Assembly: GCF_002813135.1 (NCBI RefSeq)
Contig: NZ_PHTY01000001.1
Span: 2,227,501 to 2,291,500 of the forward strand
DNA: 64,000 nucleotides
Reading direction: 5' to 3'
Source of the DNA: Ulvibacter sp. MAR_2010_11
Lineage (GTDB): Bacteria; Bacteroidota; Bacteroidia; Flavobacteriales; Flavobacteriaceae
A program made the position numbers and the translations under genes. Under the pieces are notes generated by a model, which had not been told where the DNA came from, did not search any database, and saw only the letters and a list, made by a program, of their open reading frames with translations. The stretch's first letter is position 1; each line of letters opens with the position of its first letter. Shown piece by piece: positions 16,525-26,072 of the stretch.

Positions 16525-19437
16525 ATGAAACCAAAAAATATAATAGCAGTCCTGCTACTAATTTTTAGTATGGGACTTTTTGCACAAGAAGCTTCGGGGC
16601 CTACCGAGGTGATTGTAGGAACTTTTATTGGAAAAACGATTCCTTTAAGAGATTACGCAACTCAACAAATTAATGAAAACATTGGAATAAAAGAAATAAA
16701 AATTGTTCCTAATAAGTCCAGATATAACGCACAGGTGAATATGGATGCGCTTCCTAATGGTATCGACACAAATGTACAAAGAGAAGCAGGAGGAATTTCA
16801 AGCTTCCCATTGGAGCAAAACTTTATCGGTTTTGATAATACAGGTTTTACGCCACCGGATCCCACAGGAGCTGTTGGACCCAATCACTATGTACACTCTG
16901 TAAACTCAAGTGTAAAGATATTTGATAAAACCGGCAACCTACTTGTAGGACCTGTTGCCTTAGGAACTTTTTTAGGAATTCCTTCAAATGCGGGTGACCC
17001 CATTGTTTTATACGATCAATTAGCAGATAGGTATTTTGTTAGTGAATTTGGCTCATTATCCAATTCTCTGGCGATTGGAGTATCAGATACAAACGATCCA
17101 ACAGGAGCTTATAATGTGTATCAATTTGCATTGGATGCCTTTCCAGACTACCCTCACTACAGCGTTTGGCCGGACGGTTATTATTTAACTGCAAATAAGG
17201 GAGGCACCAATAAGGTATATGCAATAGAGCGTGATGTAATACTTGCCGGTGGGGCCGGACCACAAATTGTCGGTTTCCCATTACCCGGATCGGTACAAAA
17301 TACAAATACGGTGTATAGCCCCGAGCCGGCTAATTTATTGGGAACAACAATCTCTGCAAATACGCCCGGATATATTGTATACCTTCAGGATGATGGATGG
17401 GCCGGTGTTGCCTTCGACCATTTAAAAGTTTGGGAGATAGATGTAGATTGGTCCGTAATTGGAAATTCCACCATCTCGGCTCCTTTAGTGATTCCAACAG
17501 ATCCGTTCAACTCGGTTTTTGCTCCTTTTGGAACGGGGGATGTAGCCCAGCCTGGAACCGCACAAAAGATAGATATGATAGGGGGTGTAATTTCCTTCGC
17601 CACTAATTACAGAGGCTTCGGTTCGCATAACTCTATGATTGTGACTTTTAATACAGATATTGACGGGAATGATACTTCGGGAATTCGTTGGATTGAATTG
17701 AGAAATGACGGTATTCTTCCATGGTCAATTCACCAGGAAGGAACCTATGCACCCGCCGATGGACATAGTCGTTTTATGGGAAGTGCCGCAATGGATGCAG
17801 CCGGAAATATCGGACTTGGATTCAACATTGCAAGTGCAACACTGCCTGCCGGAATTAGGTACACGGGGCGTTTCGATGGAGATCCCTTAGGAATGATGAC
17901 TGTTGCAGAGACAACCATCGTCAACGGTGTTGGAGTACAAACTTTTTCGAACCGATTTGGAGATTATTCTCATCTAACCATGGATCCCAATAACTTTACA
18001 TTCTGGCATACCGCAGAGTATTTTTCTGCGACAAATCAATGGAGAACACAGGTGGCTTCCTTTTCCCTAAGTGGAGGTTTTACGGCCGACGTAGGGGTTA
18101 GTAATATTGTACAGCCTACCAACGGGATATTAAGCAATGCCGAAACTGTTGAGGTAAGTATTCGTAATTTTGGTACAGCCGCACAATCCAATATCCCTCT
18201 GGAACTTAGAGTGGATGGAAATTTAGTTGCTTCGGAAGTTTTTGCGGGAACCATTAATGGAAATTCTGCGCAAAATTATACGTTCACACAAACTGTCGAT
18301 TTATCAACGTCTGGACAAACCTATGCTATTGAAGCCAGAACTAACTTGGTCGGAGACCAATTTGCCACAAACGATCCTTTTACTAAAAATGTGACGCACT
18401 TGCTGGCAAATGATGTGGGAGTACTTGAAATTACATCTCCTGTTTCAGGATCAGGTTTAAGCAATGCAGAAACGGTATCGGTAACAATCAAAAATTTCGG
18501 AGCCGCTACACAATCCAATGTCAGCGTGGTATATACCATAAATGGAGGAGCCGATGTTGTTGAAACATTTGTTGGACCCATCGCATCGGAACAAGAAGTT
18601 ACCTATAATTTTACACAAACTGCAGATTTATCGGCTCTAGGGACATACAATATTCATTCTAATACTTCGCTAGCCGGGGATATGGATAGTTCAAATGATG
18701 AAGCAATTGCAGTGGTCGAGAATATTTTATGTCAGCCTAACCTCGATTGTTCTTTTGGTGATGGATTCCAATTGGTTTCGATTGCCGAGATAAACAATCC
18801 GTCAGGTTGTGAAGGGTATGGAGATTTTACAGCTCAAATCGCAAACCTAGATGAAGGAACTCACGATATCACCTTTACAACAGGATATGGCGATCAACAT
18901 GTAAAAGTCTGGATCGATTTTAATGACGATTCAATTTTTACAAATGATGAAGTTGTGGTGCCTAATTTTATAATAGCACCCGGGCAGGCGGGAGGTTCAT
19001 ACACTGAGACCGTTACCTTAACCATTCCTGTGGGTGCAACAGTGGGAGCACATAGAATGAGAGCCAAATCCAACTGGCAAGCTCCGGTGCCGATAGATGC
19101 ATGCGAAGTTACTGCTTATGGAGAGACAGAAGATTATACGGCCAATATTGGAACTCTTGGAATTGCAGATTTTGAAATTATTAATTCCGAAATAATAATT
19201 ACTTCTATTGGAGAAAACATTTTTGATGTATCCTTTAGGTCTGACTTCGACGGAATTGCCTTTGCAGCGGTTTACAATATGTTGGGACAGCAGCTGGGAG
19301 TTAAACTTCTAGATAAAGAAGGAGATGCTTTTAAAGTTAGAATCAATATGTCTCAAGCTGCTAGTGGAATTTATTTAATTAGAGTGGGTGGTAAGGATAC
19401 CAAATCCTTTAAAACAGCTCGAATTATCGTAAAATAA
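16525..19437 (+). CDS. Large T9SS-secreted protein with CARDB and GEVED domains
   Basis: 970 residues. After the signal peptide (IAVLLLIFSMGLFAQ) comes a long N-terminal region (~75-515) holding PPDPTGAVGPNHYVHSVNS and many WIEL/WSIHQEGTY strands, probably a beta-propeller-like surface domain. Two CARDB-type adhesion domains follow at ~518-625 and ~629-740 (each with LSNAETVxVxIxNFG). A GEVED domain at ~755-872 (VWIDFNDDSIF, YGETEDYTANIG) and a C-terminal T9SS sorting domain ending KTARIIVK complete it. It is the first of a tandem pair with its own terminator. Role inferred: surface adhesin or matrix protein. Confidence 0.85.
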   Translation: MKPKNIIAVLLLIFSMGLFAQEASGPTEVIVGTFIGKTIPLRDYATQQINENIGIKEIKIVPNKSRYNAQVNMDALPNGIDTNVQREAGGISSFPLEQNFIGFDNTGFTPPDPTGAVGPNHYVHSVNSSVKIFDKTGNLLVGPVALGTFLGIPSNAGDPIVLYDQLADRYFVSEFGSLSNSLAIGVSDTNDPTGAYNVYQFALDAFPDYPHYSVWPDGYYLTANKGGTNKVYAIERDVILAGGAGPQIVGFPLPGSVQNTNTVYSPEPANLLGTTISANTPGYIVYLQDDGWAGVAFDHLKVWEIDVDWSVIGNSTISAPLVIPTDPFNSVFAPFGTGDVAQPGTAQKIDMIGGVISFATNYRGFGSHNSMIVTFNTDIDGNDTSGIRWIELRNDGILPWSIHQEGTYAPADGHSRFMGSAAMDAAGNIGLGFNIASATLPAGIRYTGRFDGDPLGMMTVAETTIVNGVGVQTFSNRFGDYSHLTMDPNNFTFWHTAEYFSATNQWRTQVASFSLSGGFTADVGVSNIVQPTNGILSNAETVEVSIRNFGTAAQSNIPLELRVDGNLVASEVFAGTINGNSAQNYTFTQTVDLSTSGQTYAIEARTNLVGDQFATNDPFTKNVTHLLANDVGVLEITSPVSGSGLSNAETVSVTIKNFGAATQSNVSVVYTINGGADVVETFVGPIASEQEVTYNFTQTADLSALGTYNIHSNTSLAGDMDSSNDEAIAVVENILCQPNLDCSFGDGFQLVSIAEINNPSGCEGYGDFTAQIANLDEGTHDITFTTGYGDQHVKVWIDFNDDSIFTNDEVVVPNFIIAPGQAGGSYTETVTLTIPVGATVGAHRMRAKSNWQAPVPIDACEVTAYGETEDYTANIGTLGIADFEIINSEIIITSIGENIFDVSFRSDFDGIAFAAVYNMLGQQLGVKLLDKEGDAFKVRINMSQAASGIYLIRVGGKDTKSFKTARIIVK

Positions 19438-19457
19438 TTTTTTTAATAAAAACTTAA

Positions 19458-19486
19458 AAGAGCGGTTAAAGACCGCTCTTTTTTTT
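19458..19486 (+). terminator. Rho-independent terminator
   Basis: AAGAGCGGT and ACCGCTCTT arms, 5-nt loop, followed by T8, 20 bp after the stop of the first large T9SS gene. A near-identical hairpin follows its paralogue. Confidence 0.92.
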
Positions 19487-19665
19487 CTTCGTTTTTTTAT
19501 CATTTTCACTAAGCACAATTGTACTTTAATAGAATTACCCTGGATTCATATTAAAATTTTAAAAAATAATTGAGTAACTACCGTCTATCCTACCGTGTTT
19601 GTGGGGTTTTGTTTCCAAATAATACCTTATATTGCTAACTTATTCATTTAAAAAAAAACTAACCG

Positions 19666-22593
19666 ATGAAATTAAAGAATTTACCTATGGCATTGGCGTT
19701 GATTCTGGGAGCATGTCTTTTTGCTCAAGAATCATTTCCGCCCACTGAAATTATTACAGGAACCTATATTGGGAAAACTGTGAGAATGGATGAATTTACA
19801 GCTCCAATCGAAGTGAGCACCACTATTGTTCCAACGATGGTTATAGACCAACAGGTTGTAATGGGCAATGGGGTTGTAAATCCAACAACCACAATTATCC
19901 AAAATCTTCAAACCGAACCGGGCCAAATTGCCAGTTTTCCTTTATTGCAAAATTTTATAGGTGCGTCACAGTCCGAATCTAGTTTTTTTCCTCCCGATCC
20001 TACAGGAGCGGCAGGTCCAAATCACTATGTACATTCGGTAAATTCGCTGGTTAAAATTTTTGATAAAGCAGGAACACTCTTAGTAGGTCCGGTGAATCTA
20101 TCAACTTTTTTAGGAATACCCTCCAATAACGGGGATCCAATCGTGTTATACGATCAATTGGCCGATCGTTGGGTGGTGAGTGAGTTTGGCTCTCTAGGCG
20201 CCGACCTCGGTTTAGCTATAGGAGTTTCCGAAACAAATGACCCGGCCGGAGCTTATAACGTTTATCAATATGCCTTTTCCGGATTTCCGGATTATCCGCA
20301 CTACGGTGTTTGGCATGATGGTTATTACGGTACTGTTAACTTGGATGGTTCCACAACTCAAGGTTTTGTTATGGAGCGAGATGAGATGCTAAATGGGGGT
20401 GCTGCTCCACAGATTCTAATCTTTAATCTTCCGGGTGTAATAGTAAATCCGAACCAGGTGAAAAGTCCTGAGCCGGCTAACCTCTTAGGGACTACAATCG
20501 ATACCAATACACCGGGATATATCACCTATCTTCAGGATGATGGTTGGTCTGCAGCTATTACCTTCGATCACCTAAAAGTTTGGGAGATAGATGTTGATTG
20601 GGGAAATACTGCCAATTCAACAATTTCTGCTCCGTTGGAAATCGCAACAGGTCCTTTCGATGCAGGCGAGTTATTCGGAAATGGAAACGGCGCTTTAAGA
20701 CAACCCGGAACCAGTCAGAGATTGGCAGGTCATGGAGGTATCATTTCTTTTGCTGCCAATTACAGAAGTTTCGGAACGCATAATTCCTGGCTCATTACTT
20801 TCAATACTTTTATCGATCCTAGCGAAACAGGAGGAATACGTTGGATCGAATTACGTAATAACGGAGCAAACGCATGGAGTATTTTCCAAGAAGGGACATA
20901 CTCAATTGCAGATGGACATAGTCGATTAATGAGTAGTGCTGCTATGGATATTGAAGGAAATATCGCCTTGGCTTATACAACCGGAAGTACAACGCTGGCA
21001 CCATCATTAAGATATACAGGTCGTTTCGACGGAGATCCGCTTGGAACAATGACAGTGGCCGAAACTACTATTTTTGACGGACCCGGGGTAAGAACGAATT
21101 CAAACAGATATGGAGATTATTCTCATATGACAATGGATCCTGACGATTTAACTTTTTGGTATACAGGAGATTATTTTTCATCCAACAACCAATGGAGAAC
21201 TCGTATTGCAGCTCTCAGAATTTTAGGCTTCATTACAAACGATGTAGGCGTGAATGCGATTAATGATCCATCTAATGGAATATTAACCAATGCTGAAACT
21301 GTAGAAATTCGTATTAAAAATTTTAGTGCAAATCCAATTTCAAATATTCCGGTGGAACTTAGGGTAAATGGAAATCTTGTTGCCACCGAAACTTTTAACG
21401 GTACCATTAATTCTAACGACACGGCTATCTTTCAATTTGCACAAACTGTAAATTTATCTACTGCCGGACAAACGTATACCATCGAAGCAAAAACAATTTT
21501 GGCAGGAGATGGGTATGTACCTAATAACGCCTTTACAAAGGAAGTCACACATTTGTTTAATAACGATGTTGGGGTTTTGGCAATAACAGCGCCTTCAACT
21601 TCAAGTGAATTGGGAGATGAAACAGTTTCAGTACGAGTTAAGAACTTTGGGGCAGTTACCCAATCCGGATTCAATGTTCAGTATTCCGTAGACGGTGGTA
21701 CGCCTGTTGTTCAGGCATTTCCCGGCTCAATAGCTTCTGAACAAATAGTGAATTTTAGTTTTACACAAACAGCCGATTTAAGTGCTGTTGGGTCCTATAC
21801 CATTACTTCCGGGACAACTTTGTCGGGCGATCAACAAGCCTCAAACAATGAAGTTACTAAGATTGTAGAGAATTTATTATGTAACCCGGTTTCAGATTGT
21901 TCAGTAGGACATGGATTTAGATTATTTGAAGTAGGTGGAATTAATAACCCTTCCGGATGTGAAGGCTTTGGAGATTTCACAAACCTAATAGCCGTTTTAG
22001 ATCCTGATAGCACAAATTCTTTAACCGTTACTTCTGAATATGGAAATCAGCATATGAGTGTCTGGATAGATTATAATGATGATTTAGAATTCACTGCAGA
22101 TGAACTTGCTGTGGATAATTATCAATTCGCAACCGGACAAGGCTCTGGTACCTACACCGAAACTATGGATTTGGTAGTTCCTGCCAACGCGGCTTTAGGA
22201 GAGCATAGAATGCGAGCTAGAGCGAGTGGTACGGGTCCTATTCCTGCCGATGCTTGCGCTGATGTTTTATTTGGAGAAACCGAAGACTATTCAGTCAATA
22301 TTGGAGATTTAGGAGTAAATGATGTATTGATTAATAATTCTAATTTGATTGTTGTTACAAATAAGAATAATCAGTTTGATGTAATATTAAATACAGATTT
22401 TGAAGATGGTGTGTATATGGGAGTTTATAACGTCGTAGGACAGGTAGTTGGATTTAATAAAAGAGTACCTCGTATTGATGGTGCATACAGGATGAATCTG
22501 GATATGACAAAAGCTGCGAGTGGTGTTTACATTATAAAAATGGGAGGACAAGCAACTTCAACATTTAAAACAGCTCGAATTATCGTAAAATAA
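19666..22593 (+). CDS. Large T9SS-secreted protein, paralogue of the 16525-19437 product
   Basis: 975 residues with the same order of domains: signal peptide (ALALILGACLFAQ), the PPDPTGAAGPNHYVHSVNS region, two CARDB-type domains (~524 and ~632), a GEVED domain (VWIDYNDDLEF, FGETEDYSVNIG) and an identical C-terminal end KTARIIVK. Long blocks are almost identical to the upstream gene (for example GDPIVLYDQLADR), with divergence concentrated in the first 75 residues. The separate 228-bp gap and separate terminators suggest independent transcription. A role as a paired surface protein with altered specificity is inferred. Confidence 0.85.
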   Translation: MKLKNLPMALALILGACLFAQESFPPTEIITGTYIGKTVRMDEFTAPIEVSTTIVPTMVIDQQVVMGNGVVNPTTTIIQNLQTEPGQIASFPLLQNFIGASQSESSFFPPDPTGAAGPNHYVHSVNSLVKIFDKAGTLLVGPVNLSTFLGIPSNNGDPIVLYDQLADRWVVSEFGSLGADLGLAIGVSETNDPAGAYNVYQYAFSGFPDYPHYGVWHDGYYGTVNLDGSTTQGFVMERDEMLNGGAAPQILIFNLPGVIVNPNQVKSPEPANLLGTTIDTNTPGYITYLQDDGWSAAITFDHLKVWEIDVDWGNTANSTISAPLEIATGPFDAGELFGNGNGALRQPGTSQRLAGHGGIISFAANYRSFGTHNSWLITFNTFIDPSETGGIRWIELRNNGANAWSIFQEGTYSIADGHSRLMSSAAMDIEGNIALAYTTGSTTLAPSLRYTGRFDGDPLGTMTVAETTIFDGPGVRTNSNRYGDYSHMTMDPDDLTFWYTGDYFSSNNQWRTRIAALRILGFITNDVGVNAINDPSNGILTNAETVEIRIKNFSANPISNIPVELRVNGNLVATETFNGTINSNDTAIFQFAQTVNLSTAGQTYTIEAKTILAGDGYVPNNAFTKEVTHLFNNDVGVLAITAPSTSSELGDETVSVRVKNFGAVTQSGFNVQYSVDGGTPVVQAFPGSIASEQIVNFSFTQTADLSAVGSYTITSGTTLSGDQQASNNEVTKIVENLLCNPVSDCSVGHGFRLFEVGGINNPSGCEGFGDFTNLIAVLDPDSTNSLTVTSEYGNQHMSVWIDYNDDLEFTADELAVDNYQFATGQGSGTYTETMDLVVPANAALGEHRMRARASGTGPIPADACADVLFGETEDYSVNIGDLGVNDVLINNSNLIVVTNKNNQFDVILNTDFEDGVYMGVYNVVGQVVGFNKRVPRIDGAYRMNLDMTKAASGVYIIKMGGQATSTFKTARIIVK

Positions 22594-22615
22594 TTCAATT
22601 ATTTATTTAAAAGAT

Positions 22616-22643
22616 AAAGAGCGGCTATTTGCCGCTCTTTTTA
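22616..22643. terminator. Terminator between convergent genes
   Basis: Perfect 10-bp stem (AAAGAGCGGC / GCCGCTCTTT) with a 5-nt loop and a T-rich plus-strand tail. It lies between the convergent T9SS gene and rsmB-like gene. The plus-strand tail is better than the minus-strand tail, so it mainly stops the plus-strand transcript. Confidence 0.85.
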
Positions 22644-22659
22644 TTTTGTGCGAGGCTAA

Positions 22660-23877
22660 TTATTCTGCTTCTTTTTTCTTAAGCAAGGCCATATAAAATC
22701 CATCATAACCCGATTCACTTGGCCAAACTTTTTTATCTTTTGTCAAGGTAAAATCTTTCCCCGCCTCCCGCTTTAAAAAAGCTTTTACTTGCTTGTCATT
22801 TTCGGAAGGTAAAATAGAACAGGTTGCATACACCAAATCACCACCAGGTTTTACCATTCTGGAATACGAATCCAACAACTCTGCCTGAGTTGCTTTTACT
22901 TTTTCAAGAAAATCGGATTGTGCTTTCCACTTCGTATCGGGATTGCGTTTTAATACGCCAAGACCCGAGCACGGGGCATCAATTAAAACCTTGTCGGCCT
23001 TTTCTATTAATTTTTTAATCACCTTAGTGGAATCTATTAGCCGTGTTTCGATATTAAATGCGCCGTTGCGTTTGGCTCTGCGTTTTAATTCGTTTAGTTT
23101 ATTCTCGTAAATATCTAAGGAAATAACCTGTCCCTTGTTCTCCATAAGGGATGCGATATGCAGACTTTTACCTCCCGCACCGGCACAGGCGTCTATTACA
23201 CGCATCCCGGGTTTAGGATCTAATAGCTGTGCTACAAGTTGTGAAGAGGCATCCTGTACTTCGAACCAGCCATTTTTGAAAGCTTCGGAAGTAAAGACAT
23301 TTGCACGTTCCTTTAGTTGTAAAGCATGAGGTACACCGCTAATTGGTTCGGTTTCAATTTCAAGATCTGCCAGATGGTCTTTTACCTGCTGCAATGTCGC
23401 TTTTAATGGATTTACGCGTAGGACAACTGCTGCCAACTGATTTAGTGCCGCAATTTCCCCATCCCAGCGTTTTCCAAGCTCCTTTTCACCCAATTCATCC
23501 ATCCAATCGGGGATAGATTCACGGTATTTTCTAATTTTTGAAAGCTCGTCGAATTTTCCCTTAATTCTTCGCACGGGAGTATCTTCCAATTGTTTCCAAT
23601 CGGGGAGTTTTATACCGTTAAGTGTAGCCCATACGGTAAACAGACGAAAGAGATTGGGTCTGTCAAAAGGCTCTTTTACTTCAGCAATTTCAGCATAGAG
23701 ACGCTTCCATCTCACTATATCATAGGTGGTTTCGGCAATAAAACCACGATCACGGGCACCCCATCGCTTATCGCGCTTTATGGTTCCTTTGAGGACTTTG
23801 TCTGCTTGTTTCTTTTGGTTAAAAATTAAGTCAAGAGAATCTATGGTTGCAAAAACTAAATTTCGATGTAATTTCAT
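22660..23877 (-). CDS. RsmB/NOP2-family rRNA (cytosine-C5) methyltransferase
   Basis: 405 residues. An N-terminal NusB-like helical part precedes a SAM-dependent methyltransferase fold with binding motif DACAGAGGKSLHIAS (from residue 229). The two catalytic cysteines of RNA m5C methyltransferases are present: Cys303 in DAPCSGLG and Cys353 in ATCSILPSEND. This supports methylation of a cytosine in 16S rRNA, most likely the RsmB site, but other NOP2 subfamilies cannot be excluded by eye. It ends convergently with the T9SS gene, sharing its terminator. Confidence 0.9.
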   Translation of the reverse strand: MKLHRNLVFATIDSLDLIFNQKKQADKVLKGTIKRDKRWGARDRGFIAETTYDIVRWKRLYAEIAEVKEPFDRPNLFRLFTVWATLNGIKLPDWKQLEDTPVRRIKGKFDELSKIRKYRESIPDWMDELGEKELGKRWDGEIAALNQLAAVVLRVNPLKATLQQVKDHLADLEIETEPISGVPHALQLKERANVFTSEAFKNGWFEVQDASSQLVAQLLDPKPGMRVIDACAGAGGKSLHIASLMENKGQVISLDIYENKLNELKRRAKRNGAFNIETRLIDSTKVIKKLIEKADKVLIDAPCSGLGVLKRNPDTKWKAQSDFLEKVKATQAELLDSYSRMVKPGGDLVYATCSILPSENDKQVKAFLKREAGKDFTLTKDKKVWPSESGYDGFYMALLKKKEAE

Positions 23878-23961
23878 AAAGCATTAAATTGAAAACACTC
23901 CCTGTAATAACTTGGGAATGAAAGCTGCAAAGGTATCACAAACACAATGAATAGTTTTGAT

Positions 23962-23969
23962 TACTTTTG
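23962..23969 (+). promoter_or_regulatory. Possible -7 promoter element, TACTTTTG
   Basis: Matches the Bacteroidota TAnnTTTG element 16 bp before the ATG at 23985. No good -33 TTG lies at the right distance. If real, the mRNA leader would be only about ten bases. It argues against the TTG start at 23967, which overlaps this element. Confidence 0.35.
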
Positions 23970-23984
23970 ACAAAATTTTTTCCA

Positions 23985-25028
23985 ATGCGTATACTACTTT
24001 CTTTTCTAATAGCATCTTTACTCATTGCCTGTGGAAATCCTACAGCTCCCGAATTCACTCACCTTGAGATTAAACCTGTGTTTACAGACAGTTTAAGTAT
24101 TCGAGCCATTGCTCCCTTAGATGAAAATAGGGTGTGGTTTGCCGCAAACAAAGGTATGGTTGGGCTTATTGATAAGGAAACTCCCAAATTAGCGGCTTTT
24201 AAATACGGCGATTCATTGTTGCAGTTCAGAGCCATTGCCACTACCAAAAATACAGTGTTTGTATTAAGTGTAGCCAATCCCGGCGTATTGTATAAAATTG
24301 GTTTCGATTCTAACGAAGCAACAGCAGTAGAAGAAGTTTATGTAGAAAAAGGAGAAAAGGTGTTTTATGACGCCATGGCATTCTGGAATGACAAAGAAGG
24401 AATTGCTATGGGTGATCCCACCGAAGATTGTTTATCGGTAATTATGACAGAAGATGGTGGATCCACCTGGAAAAAACTGCCCTGCAGTCAATTGCCAAAA
24501 ACGGTAGAAGGGGAGGCCGCCTTTGCTGCCAGTAACTCGAATATTGCACTTTATGGGAATCATGTTTGGATTGCAACCGGGGGAATTAAGGCACGAGTCT
24601 TTCATTCGCCGGACAAAGGCAAAACATGGGAAGTGTATGCTACACCTATAATTCAGGGAAAGGTGATGACCGGAATATACAGTATCGATTTTTATGATGA
24701 ATCGGTAGGAGTAATCTTTGGTGGAAATTGGGACGATAAAGATTTTAACGAAGGAAATAAAGCAATTACTACCGATGGTGGTAAAACATGGAATTTAATC
24801 AGTAATGGAAAAGGACCCGGGTATCGTTCGAGTGTACGGTTTGTGCCGGGAACAAAAGGAAATGGAATTGTAGCCGTAGGCTCGCCCGGTATTTCTTATA
24901 GCAATGATAGAGGAGAGAGTTGGATAGAATTGTCATCGGAAGGCTTTTACGCCATCGAGTTTGTGAATGATACAGTGGCATTTGCAAGCGGTCCAAACAA
25001 GATATCGAAACTAACATTTAAGAAATAG
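23985..25028 (+). CDS. Lipoprotein with BNR/photosynthesis-stability-factor-like beta-propeller
   Basis: 347 residues from the ATG at 23985; an in-frame TTG at 23967 adds six residues but overlaps a promoter-like element. The N-terminus is a lipoprotein signal (LLSFLIASLLIACGNP) with the lipidated Cys in LIAC. The rest shows repeated propeller blades with Asp-box-like motifs (EDGGSTWKKL, PDKGKTWEVY, TDGGKTWNLI, NDRGESWIEL), typical of YCF48/BNR-repeat proteins often annotated as oxidoreductases. No catalytic residues for a sialidase are apparent. An anchored periplasmic or surface binding role is inferred. Confidence 0.8.
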   Translation: MRILLSFLIASLLIACGNPTAPEFTHLEIKPVFTDSLSIRAIAPLDENRVWFAANKGMVGLIDKETPKLAAFKYGDSLLQFRAIATTKNTVFVLSVANPGVLYKIGFDSNEATAVEEVYVEKGEKVFYDAMAFWNDKEGIAMGDPTEDCLSVIMTEDGGSTWKKLPCSQLPKTVEGEAAFAASNSNIALYGNHVWIATGGIKARVFHSPDKGKTWEVYATPIIQGKVMTGIYSIDFYDESVGVIFGGNWDDKDFNEGNKAITTDGGKTWNLISNGKGPGYRSSVRFVPGTKGNGIVAVGSPGISYSNDRGESWIELSSEGFYAIEFVNDTVAFASGPNKISKLTFKK

Positions 25029-25030
25029 AA

Positions 25031-25057
25031 AAAAGGAGCCTTTAAGACTCCTTTTTA
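25031..25057. terminator. Bidirectional terminator between convergent genes
   Basis: AAAAAGGAG and CTCCTTTTT arms around a 9-nt loop, starting 3 bp after the lipoprotein stop. A and T runs flank both sides, so it can serve both strands. Confidence 0.75.
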
Positions 25058-25107
25058 AAAACTCGATTAAGTACTAATTAACCGAAATCACTAACAAAAA
25101 CCAACAT

Positions 25108-25542
25108 TTATTCTTTTCCTTTTCTATTTCTGTATTGTTTTAACAACTCTCTTTTAAATTCCTCCTCTGCCTTTTTTAGCTTAAGCACTTTCTTAGGCGA
25201 TATTACCTTCCGAAGTTCCAAAATTAATTCACGCCTATATTCCAATTCTTTGGATTTTATCTCCAACAATTTGTCGATTAATGTATTTGCTTCCGCATCT
25301 GTAAGAGATTCCAGGCTGTCACGCTTAAAGACTCCCAGCTCCTTTCGTTCGGAGCGCCGCATTACGTCCATTTTGTCTTCATAGACTTTGTAGACCGGCC
25401 AGAATTTTTCTGCTTCGGCGGTTGATAGCGCTAAAACTTCGGTTATATGGGCTCTTTTAAGAGCCTTGATTTTTTCGTGTTTATTTTCTTGTGCACCCGC
25501 GGCTACACCTATAAATAAAACTAACAATAATAATTTTTTCAT
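25108..25542 (-). CDS. Periplasmic LTxxQ/CpxP-like protein of the sigma factor operon
   Basis: 144 residues. A signal peptide (LLLLVLFIGVAAGAQ) is followed by an all-helical, highly charged domain (LALSTAEAEKFWPVYKVYEDKM, ELRKVISPKKVLKLKKAEEEF) like the Spy/CpxP family that Bacteroidota annotations call 'sensor of ECF-type sigma factor'. Family knowledge suggests a periplasmic chaperone or stress sensor. It starts 2 bp after the stop of the anti-sigma-like gene, so it belongs to the operon 26624-25108. It ends convergently with the lipoprotein gene. Confidence 0.8.
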   Translation of the reverse strand: MKKLLLLVLFIGVAAGAQENKHEKIKALKRAHITEVLALSTAEAEKFWPVYKVYEDKMDVMRRSERKELGVFKRDSLESLTDAEANTLIDKLLEIKSKELEYRRELILELRKVISPKKVLKLKKAEEEFKRELLKQYRNRKGKE

Positions 25543-25544
25543 CT

Positions 25545-26048
25545 CTATTCTATTAGTAGTGCTGATTCGTCTATGGTATCCAAAAGATATGATTCGATAA
25601 GATCTTTTGAAAGTAAATTGTTTTCCAAAGTTATTCCTGAAATTTCATCGTCTTGCATAAGGGCCATCACGTCGTACACGTCAAAATCTGAATTTCCTTC
25701 TATATAGTCTGAAATACTGCTTATTTCTATTTCCTGAAACGTATTGGTTCCGGACTGATTTAATTTTATAACTGAAAATAATAAAACCAAAGCAGCAGCT
25801 ATTGCGACTACATACCTCGTATAGGAATTGTTTAGCAACGAAACCACCTTGGATGGGGCTTCGGCGGAAGCAGCTTTTTGTAACACATTTTCTTCGAGTT
25901 GCTCAAAATAGCCTTCCGGAACTTTAAAACCCGATTGTTGCGGCAGCTCATTGGTTTGAGAAGAATCGAATAAACGCTTCTCAAAACCCTCAAAATAGCC
26001 TTTGGGGACTTTAAAACCGTGCTTGTATTTTTCTTCTTCTTGTTTCAT
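25545..26048 (-). CDS. Putative membrane anti-sigma factor
   Basis: 167 residues. The cytoplasmic N-terminus contains a duplicated motif, GFKVPKGYFEGFEKRLF and GFKVPEGYFEQLEENVL, separated by about 15 residues, then one transmembrane helix (YVVAIAAALVLLFSVI) and an acidic periplasmic tail. This topology and the position directly after a sigma factor gene (24 bp) fit an anti-sigma factor, although no zinc-binding ZAS motif is present. The repeat may bind the sigma factor (inference). It is followed after 2 bp by the CpxP-like gene. Confidence 0.7.
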   Translation of the reverse strand: MKQEEEKYKHGFKVPKGYFEGFEKRLFDSSQTNELPQQSGFKVPEGYFEQLEENVLQKAASAEAPSKVVSLLNNSYTRYVVAIAAALVLLFSVIKLNQSGTNTFQEIEISSISDYIEGNSDFDVYDVMALMQDDEISGITLENNLLSKDLIESYLLDTIDESALLIE

Positions 26049-26072
26049 GATACACTTTTGACTTTAAAAATT

